Shown: piece after piece, positions 46,321-54,208 of the stretch | How positions within the stretch are numbered: the first letter of the stretch is position 1 | Layout: each line of letters starts with the position of its first letter | Source of the DNA: CBDAPU01 sp965198875 | Lineage (GTDB): Bacteria; Pseudomonadota; Gammaproteobacteria; Eutrophobiales; Eutrophobiaceae | Direction of reading: 5' to 3' | Assembly: GCA_965198875.1 (NCBI GenBank) | Contig: CBDAPU010000001.1 | Coordinates: 496,001 to 560,000, forward strand | Length of the DNA stretch: 64,000 nt | Translations under genes and position numbers: made by a program | The notes under the pieces: model-generated | Database searches by the model: none | What the model was told of the DNA's origin: nothing | What the model saw: the letters and a program-made list of their open reading frames with translations, nothing else

Positions 46321-48039
46321 ATGAAAATCGTCCAACGTCACACCATCAAGCACACATTGCCACAGGAGATGCATCCCGTCATACGACGCATTTATTCGGG
46401 TAGAGGTATCGCATCATTACAGGATCTTGATTATGCATTGGAAAACCTGCTTTCATTTAACGCTATTCGCAATATTGACGCCGCGGTTGATGTGCTTGTT
46501 AAGGCCATAGGGGATAATAAAAAAATCCTCATCATCGCCGATTATGATGCGGACGGGGCCACCGCCTGCGCCCTTGCGATACGGGGGTTGTCGCAGTTGG
46601 GGGCTACCCATGTTGATTTTCTGGTGCCGGATCGGGTAAGGCACGGGTATGGTCTGAGTACGGATGTCGCCAGACTGGCGCTGGAGTTTGACCCGGATTT
46701 GCTCATAACCGTCGACAACGGTATCGCCAGTATTGAAGGTGTTAAATATGTGCGCGCCGCCGGCGTGGATGTGTTGATCACCGATCATCATCTACCGGGG
46801 GATGAGTTGCCTGAGGCCACCGTCATCATTAACCCAAACCAGCAAGGCGATGCCTTCCCGAGCAAGTGTATCGCCGGCGTCGGCGTGATGTTCTATGTGT
46901 TGCTGGCGGTGCGCTCAAGGTTACGAGAGCTGGGCTGGTTTGAAGATAAGGCGATCAGCTCGCCTAATTTCGCACACATGCTGGACCTGGTGGCCCTCGG
47001 CACCATTGCCGATGTGGTGGAGCTGGATCTGAATAATCGTATTCTTATCGCCCAGGGTCTCAGGCGGATCAATTCACGGATCTGCTCGCCGGGCATGCTG
47101 GCGCTCATCCATGTGGCTAATCGTGTGCCTGAGAAAGTGACGTCCACTGATCTGGGTTTTGCACTTGCGCCCCGGCTAAATGCGGCGGGGCGCCTGGATG
47201 ACATGAGTTTAGGCATAGCCTGTTTGCTCACGGATGATTTCTCCCATGCACTTTCTCTGGCCCAAAGGCTGGACACACTCAACCAGGAAAGAAAACGAAT
47301 ACAGCGTGATATGCAGGCAGAGGCGGAGGCCTTGCTGGATGAAGCCCAGCCGTTACAACACAATGCCTTGCCCATGGGGATCTGCCTGTATGATGATAAA
47401 TGGCACCAGGGCGTTATCGGCGTGCTCGCCGGCAGGGTAAAGGACCGGCTCAATCGGCCGGTGTTCATCTTTGCCCGTGATGATGAGGGCCTGTTAAAAG
47501 GTTCCGGGCGTTCCCTCTCGGGGATACATCTGAAAGATGTACTGGACGCCCTGGCGAGAGAGAACCCGCAGTTGATAGAAAAATTCGGCGGTCATGCCAT
47601 GGCGGCGGGATTAACGATAAAGCAACAACACTACGCCTTATTCAAAACCCTGTTCAATGATGCGATCACACGTTTGACCCGACGTCAACCCATCGGTGAT
47701 GATATTGAAACCGATGGCGAGCTGGCGGCTGATCAGTTTAGCTTGGGGCTGGCCAGAGAAATCGAAAATGCAGGCCCCTGGGGACAGGGCTTTGCAGAGC
47801 CGTTATTTAACGGGCGCTTCTCAGTGGCGGATGTGCGCGTTATCGCCGGCAGGCACCTGAAATTCAAACTACAGGCGGAAAATTCCGAACAACTGATCGA
47901 TGCGATTTCTTTTTATAGCAGTGATGATGTGCGTGTTAAGGAGGCCGATAGCCTGGAGCTGATCTACCAGCTCTGCGTTAATGACTATAACGGCCATCCA
48001 TCCCCGCAACTCATCATCAAACATCTCGCCCCCTGTTGA
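46321..48039 (+). CDS. recJ: Single-stranded-DNA-specific exonuclease RecJ
   Basis: 572 aa from ATG 46321 (a TTG three codons earlier is in frame but MKIVQRH is the better match). 5'-3' ssDNA exonuclease of recombination and mismatch repair. DHH phosphoesterase motifs DYDADGATACA (~75), TVDNGIAS, TDHHLPG (~157), a central GVGVMFY, and the DHHA1 region with SGRSLSGIHLKDVL and FGGHAMAAGL. It precedes prfB, the usual gammaproteobacterial order. Confidence 0.96.
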   Translation: MKIVQRHTIKHTLPQEMHPVIRRIYSGRGIASLQDLDYALENLLSFNAIRNIDAAVDVLVKAIGDNKKILIIADYDADGATACALAIRGLSQLGATHVDFLVPDRVRHGYGLSTDVARLALEFDPDLLITVDNGIASIEGVKYVRAAGVDVLITDHHLPGDELPEATVIINPNQQGDAFPSKCIAGVGVMFYVLLAVRSRLRELGWFEDKAISSPNFAHMLDLVALGTIADVVELDLNNRILIAQGLRRINSRICSPGMLALIHVANRVPEKVTSTDLGFALAPRLNAAGRLDDMSLGIACLLTDDFSHALSLAQRLDTLNQERKRIQRDMQAEAEALLDEAQPLQHNALPMGICLYDDKWHQGVIGVLAGRVKDRLNRPVFIFARDDEGLLKGSGRSLSGIHLKDVLDALARENPQLIEKFGGHAMAAGLTIKQQHYALFKTLFNDAITRLTRRQPIGDDIETDGELAADQFSLGLAREIENAGPWGQGFAEPLFNGRFSVADVRVIAGRHLKFKLQAENSEQLIDAISFYSSDDVRVKEADSLELIYQLCVNDYNGHPSPQLIIKHLAPC

Positions 48040-48137
48040 TGTGAACCTGCCTGAAAACCGCTGATCTGTAAGATAAGGTTCTGCTCCCGACTTCTCCTCT
48101 TGCTATTTCAGCGCTCTTAAAACGCCATTTGTGAATA

Positions 48138-48146
48138 TGCTATAGT
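48138..48146 (+). promoter_or_regulatory. Possible extended -10 promoter of prfB
   Basis: TGCTATAGT, an extended -10 element, 33 bases before the prfB start codon. No good -35 is seen, which is tolerated with an extended -10. Confidence 0.3.
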
Positions 48147-48178
48147 AGGACTTTCCTTCACATCAGCATAGCGAGAGC

Positions 48179-49277
48179 ATGTTAGAGTTCACATCAACAA
48201 TCAGCCGCATTAAAGCCATCCAGGGGAGACTAGCTCCCTTGAGGAGGTATCTTTGACTTTGAAACAAAGTCAGAGCGTCTGATTGAAGTTGGCCGTGAGC
48301 TGGAAGATCCGAACATCTGGCGTGATCCGGAAAAAGCCCAGGGTTTGGGAAAAGAGCGGGCCGATCTTGAAAAAACAGTACACACCATAGCATCTCTCAT
48401 CGCCGGTATTCGTGACGCTGAGGCATTACTTGAGCTGGCGAGGCAGGAGAATGACGCCAGTTTTCTTGAGGCCATCAACGCTGATCTGGACGGGTTTACC
48501 GCGCAGTTGGAAAAACTGGAATTTCACAGGATGTTCGCCGGCGAGATGGATGCGAGCAATGCATTTTTAGACATCCAGGCCGGCTCCGGGGGAACGGAAG
48601 CGCAGGATTGGGCGGAGATGTTGTTGCGGATGTATTTACGCTGGGGTGAGCAGCATGATTTCAAAGCGGAATTAATGGCCCTATCACCGGGGGAGGTGGC
48701 CGGCATAAAAAGCGCCACCATCCGTTGTGGCGGTGATCATGCCTATGGCTGGTTACGCACAGAAACCGGCGTGCACAGGCTGGTGAGGAAATCACCGTTT
48801 GACTCCGGCAATCGGCGTCATACCTCGTTTGCCTCGGTGTTCGTTGCACCGGAAATTGATGATGACATTGAAGTTCATATCAACCCGGCCGATTTACGCA
48901 TTGATACGTACCGGGCCAGTGGCGCTGGCGGGCAGCATGTCAATAAAACCGACTCGGCCGTCAGGTTGACCCATGAACCTACCGGCACAGTAGTGCAGTG
49001 CCAGAATGATCGCTCCCAGCATAAGAATAAAGAGCAGGCCATGAAACAGTTGCGGGCAAAACTCTATGAGCTGGCATTGCAAAAACGCGCCGTGGAGCAA
49101 CAGGCGCTGGAAGAGGCCAAAGCCGATATTGGTTGGGGCAGTCAAATTCGCTCCTATGTGCTGGATCAGTCGAGAATTAAGGATCTGCGTACCGGTGTGG
49201 AAGTGAGCAACACCCAGGCGGTACTGGATGGCGCCCTGGATGAATTTATTGAGGCCAGCCTTAAAGCCGGGATATAA
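48179..49277 (+). CDS. prfB: Peptide chain release factor 2 (programmed +1 frameshift)
   Basis: Starts at ATG 48179 and reads 25 codons to an in-frame TGA at 48254-48256. The preceding AGGAGG and the slip site CTTTGAC are the classic autoregulatory site: the ribosome shifts +1 on CTT and continues DFETKSE... to the stop at 49277, giving 365 aa. RF2 terminates at TGA and TAA. The SPF anticodon-like motif (KSPFDS) and the GGQ loop (SGAGGQHVNKTDSAV) are present. Low RF2 favours the shift, so the gene controls its own level. lysS follows 18 bases later. Confidence 0.97.
48241..48257 (+). promoter_or_regulatory. RF2 programmed frameshift site
   Basis: GAGGAGGTAT followed by CTTTGAC: a Shine-Dalgarno-like AGGAGG positioned just before the CTT-TGA-C slip site, as in E. 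coli prfB (AGGGGG there). Translation of full RF2 needs the +1 shift here. Confidence 0.95.
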
Positions 49278-49295
49278 CAGCCATTAACCTTCAAA

Positions 49296-50783
49296 ATGAC
49301 GAGAGATAACGACAATAACATCATCAAACAACGCCGTGCCCAGCTTCAGGCGCTGCGTGAACATGGACTGGCCTACCCAAACGACTTCAGACGTGATGTG
49401 CTGGCGGCCGAGATCCATGAGCGCTACGGCAACGAAGAGAAAGAAGCGCTGGCGCAGGTGGCGGAAAATGTCTCGCTTGCCGGGCGCATGATGAGCCGTC
49501 GCATCATGGGCAAAGCATCATTTGCACATATCCAGGACATGTCGGGCCGCATCCAGCTCTTCATCAAGCGAGATGCTGTCTCTGAGAGTAGCTATGCGGA
49601 TTTTAAGAGATGGGATATCGGCGATCTCATTGGCGCAACTGGTGCTGTGTTTAAGACGAAGACCGGGGAGTTATCCATACAGGTTCACGCTATCAGGTTG
49701 CTTGCTAAGTCATTAAGACCACTGCCGGAGAAATTTCATGGTCTTGCCGATCAGGAAACCCGCTACCGTCAACGCTATCTGGATCTGCTCACCAATGAGC
49801 AGACGAGAGAGATGTTTCAAACGCGCTCCCGTGTGATTCATCACATCAGGGATTATTTAGCCACGTCCGGTTTTCTGGAGGTGGAAACACCCATGATGCA
49901 CGCCATACCCGGCGGCGCCACGGCTAGACCTTTTATCACCCACCATAACGCACTGGATATGGATCTGTATTTGCGTATTGCGCCGGAGTTGTATTTGAAA
50001 AGGTTGCTGATCGGCGGGCTGGAAAAAGTCTTTGAAATCAATCGAAGTTTCCGAAATGAAGGTCTCTCGCCCAGGCATAACCCGGAGTTCACCATGCTTG
50101 AGTTTTACTGGGCCTATGTAGACTATGAAGACCTGATGGTGTTCACGGAGGACTTGCTGCGCTCATTGGTCTCAAGGATAAAAGGGGGCACGATAATCCA
50201 ATATCAGGGAGAGACCTGTGATGTAAGCCGACCGTTTCCTCGTATGACGATGCTGGAAGCCGTACTCCACTACAACCGGGATCTATCGGCAGCGGATTTA
50301 ACGGATAGAGACAGGCTGGCCGATATAGTCCATAAAATGAACCTGGATGTTAAAGATAGTGATGGCCTCGGCAAACTCCAGCTTGCGCTTTTCGAGAAGA
50401 CGGTTGAGCGGGATCTTAAAGAACCCACGTTTATCACCCGTTATCCGGCGGAAGTCTCCCCCTTATCAAGACGTAACGATGCTGATACGGATATGACTGA
50501 TCGGTTCGAGTTTTTCATCGGCGGCAGGGAGATCGCCAATGGTTTCTCCGAGTTGAATGATCCTGATGATCAGGCGGCGCGTTTTCGCATACAGGCTGAA
50601 GAGAAAGCCGCTGGTGATGAGGCGGCCATGCACTATGATCACGATTACATTACCGCCCTGGAATACGGCATGCCGCCTGCCGCTGGAGAGGGGATCGGCA
50701 TAGACAGGCTGGTGATGTTGCTCACTGATGCGCCCTCCATTCGAGACGTCATATTATTCCCGCATATGAAAAACAGGGAATAA
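49296..50783 (+). CDS. lysS: Lysine--tRNA ligase (class II)
   Basis: 495 aa. N-terminal OB-fold anticodon domain (~60-145, LAGRMMSRRIMGKASFAHI), and catalytic class II motifs: motif 2 FRNEGLSPRHNPEFTM with the downstream EFYWAY, and motif 3 GIGIDRLVMLL near the C-terminus. Charges tRNA-Lys. Downstream of prfB in the standard prfB-lysS order. Confidence 0.97.
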   Translation: MTRDNDNNIIKQRRAQLQALREHGLAYPNDFRRDVLAAEIHERYGNEEKEALAQVAENVSLAGRMMSRRIMGKASFAHIQDMSGRIQLFIKRDAVSESSYADFKRWDIGDLIGATGAVFKTKTGELSIQVHAIRLLAKSLRPLPEKFHGLADQETRYRQRYLDLLTNEQTREMFQTRSRVIHHIRDYLATSGFLEVETPMMHAIPGGATARPFITHHNALDMDLYLRIAPELYLKRLLIGGLEKVFEINRSFRNEGLSPRHNPEFTMLEFYWAYVDYEDLMVFTEDLLRSLVSRIKGGTIIQYQGETCDVSRPFPRMTMLEAVLHYNRDLSAADLTDRDRLADIVHKMNLDVKDSDGLGKLQLALFEKTVERDLKEPTFITRYPAEVSPLSRRNDADTDMTDRFEFFIGGREIANGFSELNDPDDQAARFRIQAEEKAAGDEAAMHYDHDYITALEYGMPPAAGEGIGIDRLVMLLTDAPSIRDVILFPHMKNRE

Positions 50784-50937
50784 TGTCTTGATATGGAAAG
50801 CAAATTGCCTTGATGACATGCCGGGTCTGGCCACTGAAATGCGGGAGTATCGCCCGCTAATTGCCGTTAATCGAGAACTTTCCCATTTCCATACAGTCCA
50901 TAACATGTGAATAAAACGGGGCGGTGATCATTCAGCA

Positions 50938-50946
50938 TGATATACT
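50938..50946 (+). promoter_or_regulatory. Possible extended -10 promoter of hvfA
   Basis: TGATATACT, an extended -10 element, about 80 bases before the hvfA start. The same nine bases occur 41 bases before the DoxX gene of the cluster (53500-53508). Confidence 0.4.
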
Positions 50947-51024
50947 CCCCGGGCTCTTTGTAGCGCAACAACACGTCACTCATGACGAACTCTATGATCA
51001 ACCAATTTAAGGAGGAACCCTTAG

Positions 51025-51441
51025 ATGTCGAAGAAAACAACTCTAAAACCAATAGCCGCCGCCCTGGGCGCGACTTTCGCCGTTTCTCTGGCCGCCAGCC
51101 CTGTTGCTAACGCTGCCGAGAATCCTTTTAGCATGACCGAGCTGTCCAATGGCGGTTACATGGTGGCGGGCAATCATGGTGAGGGCAAATGCGGTGAAGG
51201 CAGGTGCGGCGGTGAGCACGAAAGTGGTGAGAAGGAAAGCGAAGGCAAATGTGGCGAAGGCAGGTGCGGCCATGAGAAGGAAAGCGAAGAGAAATGCGAC
51301 GATGAGGAGGAAGGCGAAGAGAAATGCGACGATGAGAAGGAAAGCGAAGGCAAGTGCGGCGAAGGCAAGTGCGGTGGTGAGCACGAAAGTGGTGAGAAAG
51401 ACAGTGAAGGGAAATGCGGCGAAGGCAAGTGCGGTAGTTAA
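51025..51441 (+). CDS. hvfA: HvfA-type RiPP metallophore precursor
   Basis: 138 aa. Signal peptide 1-30 (hydrophobic AAALGATFAVSLAAS, cleavage ANA-AEN), a short spacer (SMTELSNGGYMVAG), then a Cys/Gly/Glu/Lys core. Ten Cys at residues 56, 61, 76, 81, 91, 101, 111, 116, 131 and 136: four EGKCGEG(R/K)CG double units plus two EEKCDD variants in the middle. In Haemophilus HvfA, Cys of EGKCG motifs become oxazolone/thioamide groups that bind copper; the same chemistry is inferred here. Strong AAGGAGG site at 51009-51015, 9 bases before ATG. First gene of the cluster. BufA2-type is an alternative name. Confidence 0.88.
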   Translation: MSKKTTLKPIAAALGATFAVSLAASPVANAAENPFSMTELSNGGYMVAGNHGEGKCGEGRCGGEHESGEKESEGKCGEGRCGHEKESEEKCDDEEEGEEKCDDEKESEGKCGEGKCGGEHESGEKDSEGKCGEGKCGS

Positions 51442-51459
51442 ATCACTTCAATCCCTACC

Positions 51460-52326
51460 ATGTCTGAGAAATACCCTGTACAAGGTGCAGGTTTAGGTCT
51501 GCGGCGAGCCTTTATCGGCTCGCTCGTAGAGCCACTCCCCGAGCAGGTGGATTTTATGGAAGTGGCCCCGGAGAACTGGATTGATGTGGGGGGTCGATTC
51601 GGTCGCCAGTTCCATGCCATCGCAGAGAAAATGCCCATCGTCTGTCACGGTCTGTCGTTAAATCTTGGCGGGCCCGCCCCCCTTGATGAGGCGTTTCTAC
51701 ACAAAGTCAGACAATTTCTCGATAAACACCGTGTTCGTTGTTATAGCGAGCATTTGAGTTATTGTGCGGATGATGGTCACTTATATGACTTGATGCCGAT
51801 ACCCTTCACAGATGAAGCCGTGCATTATGTCGCTGACAGGGTAAGGCGTACCCAGGACATCATCGGCAGGCGCATAGCCATTGAGAATGTGTCATATTAC
51901 GCAGCGCCCGGCCAGGAGATGGATGAGATAGCGTTCATCCATCATGTGTTGGATGAGGCGGACTGCGATTTGTTGCTGGATATTAACAATATCTATGTGA
52001 ATAGCATTAACCATCGCTATGATGCAGAGGCTTATCTACAGGCCTTGCCGGCGGAGCGCATCGCCTACGCCCACGTTGCCGGTCACTATATGGAAGCTGA
52101 GGACTTGCGTGTTGATACCCATGGCGCTGACGTCATCGATCCGGTCTGGCGGTTGCTTGAGCTCGCCTATGAGCATTTTGGCGTGTTTCCAACACTGCTG
52201 GAACGAGACTTTAATATCCCCCCCCTGCCTGAATTACTTGGCGAAGTAGATACCATCCATCACCTTCAGTTAAGGCAGGAAAGTCATTCTGATGAACCTG
52301 TCCGGCGATACGAACAAGTCCTTTAG
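51460..52326 (+). CDS. hvfB: HvfB/BufB-type MNIO RiPP maturase (DUF692)
   Basis: 288 aa. DUF692 family multinuclear non-heme iron oxidase. Probable iron ligands are spread as in the family: Glu34 (MEVAPENW), His63 (VCHGLSLNLG), Glu98 (YSEHLSY), Glu142 (AIENVSYY), Asp174 (LDINNIYVN), His205 (YAHVAGH), the Asp219-x-His221 pair (VDTHGADV) and Glu249 (LERDF). It should oxidise precursor Cys residues using O2. Begins 18 bases after hvfA; its last 35 bases overlap hvfC, so the two partners are coupled. Confidence 0.9.
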   Translation: MSEKYPVQGAGLGLRRAFIGSLVEPLPEQVDFMEVAPENWIDVGGRFGRQFHAIAEKMPIVCHGLSLNLGGPAPLDEAFLHKVRQFLDKHRVRCYSEHLSYCADDGHLYDLMPIPFTDEAVHYVADRVRRTQDIIGRRIAIENVSYYAAPGQEMDEIAFIHHVLDEADCDLLLDINNIYVNSINHRYDAEAYLQALPAERIAYAHVAGHYMEAEDLRVDTHGADVIDPVWRLLELAYEHFGVFPTLLERDFNIPPLPELLGEVDTIHHLQLRQESHSDEPVRRYEQVL

Positions 52327-53068
52327 GGATATTCAATATCAATTCACCCGGCACATGCGTGATCCGGTGAATGCGCCTGCGCCCGCTGATGTTGAAGACA
52401 GGCGTATGGCCATCTACCGGGATCTGCTTTATCGAAATGTAGAAGGTTTCCTGGCCAACAGCTTCCCGGTATTGAGGAAGGTTTTAACCGATGATCAATG
52501 GCATACCCTGATCCGGCATTATCTTAAACATCATCAGTCTCACACCCCCCTGTTCCCTAAAATGCCCCAGGAGTTTTTGCAGTATCTACAGGACGAACGA
52601 GGCGATGATGAGGAGGTGTATCCTTTTATCTGCGAATTGGCGCATTATGAGTGGGTGGAGCTGGCGCTATCCATTGACAGCCGAGAGATCAGATCGGCCG
52701 GGGTCGATGAGGGAGGCGATCTGCTATCCGGCGTCCCGATACTGAACGAGCTGGCCTGGCCGCTCGCCTATGAATACCCGGTGCATCGGATCAGCCCTGA
52801 TTATTTACCGGGCGCCAAGCCCGAACAACCCGTCTATTTAATCGTCTATCGGAACCGCCGTGATGAAGTGGGTTTTACCGAGCTCAATCCCGTTTCAGCC
52901 CGGCTGGTCGATTGCTTAAAGGAGAATAAAAGCAGATCAGGTCGGGACATTCTTCTCGGCATAGCAAACGAGATGTCACACCCTGAACCCGATGTGGTGA
53001 TAAAAGGCGGACATGAAACCCTCAGGGAGATGCGGGAGAAGCAGATCATACTTGGAATAAAACAATAA
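52292..53068 (+). CDS. hvfC: HvfC/BufC-type RiPP maturation partner (DUF2063)
   Basis: 258 aa. N-terminal DUF2063 helical domain (~5-110; IQYQFTRHMRDP, VEDRRMAIYRDLLYRNVEGFLANSFP in part) and a C-terminal domain (~115-258) with the family segment FICELAHYEWVELAL. Proteins of this type bind the precursor leader and the MNIO enzyme. It starts inside hvfB. The C-terminus runs to a TAA at 53066-53068, then 475 bases without a gene. Confidence 0.9.
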   Translation: MNLSGDTNKSFRDIQYQFTRHMRDPVNAPAPADVEDRRMAIYRDLLYRNVEGFLANSFPVLRKVLTDDQWHTLIRHYLKHHQSHTPLFPKMPQEFLQYLQDERGDDEEVYPFICELAHYEWVELALSIDSREIRSAGVDEGGDLLSGVPILNELAWPLAYEYPVHRISPDYLPGAKPEQPVYLIVYRNRRDEVGFTELNPVSARLVDCLKENKSRSGRDILLGIANEMSHPEPDVVIKGGHETLREMREKQIILGIKQ

Positions 53069-53543
53069 CCCCATCCGTGCTCTGGTAAACCACTGCAGGC
53101 ACAGAAACTTCTCGTCATGATCACGCCACTTTTCTGGCGAGATGCTTTTGCTGGATGCACAATGTGAGAATGCGTATAGCGGCATAACTGCGCCAGCGGC
53201 TGATATGCAATCAACCATGTAAAGAAGGCCGCCCATGTAACACGCAGGAGCTTGTCCGGTAATTACACATGGCGGATGATATTGCCGATATGGGTGTGAG
53301 CATTTGGTGGGCGAGCCTCTCGTCAGTATTGTCGCCCTGTGCCGGGATGCGTTGCCTTTTAATGGTGCATGAGGCTTTATCATGATCAGCCACATTCGAG
53401 AGGCGCTGATAAACCTAAGTGTTTTGCTACCATTGGGATAATGCTCCCCGCAAGTGAAAAAAGACAGGGCCCATGGGCAATTTTATAAAGCCCGTTGTCT
53501 GATATACTGGGCGAGTTCAAACGCATCAGGGGGCAAGGGGAAT
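53069..53543. other. Intergenic region within the metallophore cluster
   Basis: 475 bases between hvfC and the DoxX gene; in most such clusters these are adjacent. No plausible gene was found on either strand; a 139-codon minus-strand frame overlaps hvfC and has no recognisable content. Near its right end is an extended -10 (53500-53508), so the DoxX gene may have its own promoter. Confidence 0.55.
53500..53508 (+). promoter_or_regulatory. Possible extended -10 promoter of the DoxX gene
   Basis: TGATATACT, identical to the element before hvfA, 41 bases ahead of the next start codon. Confidence 0.4.
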
Positions 53544-54158
53544 ATGATTGATCTCGCCAATAAAGCACAGGGCATACTCGATAAAATCAGGGAGAGTCTG
53601 GATTTTATTGGCTCCGCTTTGCTTAGATTGTATCTGGCCCCGGTATTTTGGGTGGCCGGCAACAACAAATGGAACCCCCTGGATGAGGACAGCTCACTTG
53701 ATTCAACCATTGCCTGGTTCGGTAGTACTGAAGGCGGGCTGGGCCTGCCTTTTCCAACGATAAATGCCTATATGGCTTGGGGCGCAGAGTATTTTGGCGC
53801 AATCATTCTGGCCCTGGGGCTGGCTACGAGATGGGTTTGCATCCCCTTGATGATCACCATGGTGGTTGCCGCTACGACAGTACACATTGGGCATGGCTGG
53901 CAGGCAATCCACGATCCCGTCAGTCCCTATGCCTCAGCTAACGTCGGGGAGGCTATCGACAGATTATCAGAGGCGAGGGCCATCCTTAGAGAGCACGGTG
54001 ATTATCACCACCTAACGGAGCACGGTAGCTTTGTCATATCCAACAACGGTATAGAATGGGCGGCCACCTATTTCATTATGTTAGCGGCGCTGTTCTTCCT
54101 GGGGGGCGGTCGCTTTATCAGCCTGGATTATTGGATTAAGAAAAAATTTGGCCCATGA
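53544..54158 (+). CDS. hvfX: HvfX-type DoxX family membrane protein
   Basis: 204 aa from ATG 53544, chosen for AAGGGGA a few bases upstream; the frame is open further 5'. Four hydrophobic segments: LDFIGSALLRLYLAPVFWVAG, YFGAIILALGLATRW, VCIPLMITMVVAATTVHI, and AATYFIMLAALFFLGG. DoxX-type proteins are the standard membrane partner of HvfABC clusters (named HvfX, RiPP maturation). A polar, His-containing loop (~110-170; HIGHGW, HGDYHHLTEHG) may face the periplasm and bind metal. Confidence 0.85.
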   Translation: MIDLANKAQGILDKIRESLDFIGSALLRLYLAPVFWVAGNNKWNPLDEDSSLDSTIAWFGSTEGGLGLPFPTINAYMAWGAEYFGAIILALGLATRWVCIPLMITMVVAATTVHIGHGWQAIHDPVSPYASANVGEAIDRLSEARAILREHGDYHHLTEHGSFVISNNGIEWAATYFIMLAALFFLGGGRFISLDYWIKKKFGP

Positions 54159-54208
54159 AACCGGTGATGGGTAAAATGCGCTAGTCGCGTCCTTCGCGCA
54201 CTGTCATC

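Noticed and set aside
48254..48256. prfB TGA as a disabling mutation
   Set aside because: The surrounding AGGAGG and CTTTGAC form the known programmed frameshift site.
51043..51428. Long antisense frames over the hvfA repeats
   Set aside because: They come from the repetitive codons of the precursor and read as low-complexity sequence; hvfA has the strong AAGGAGG site and a signal peptide.
51178..51435. hvfA core as a CRISPR or tandem DNA repeat
   Set aside because: The periodicity is that of the encoded EGKCG peptide repeats in a single open frame, without unique spacers.
52976..53395. 139-codon minus-strand frame overlapping the end of hvfC
   Set aside because: It lies largely in the gap and in hvfC antisense, has no recognisable domain or good start, and its composition looks non-coding.
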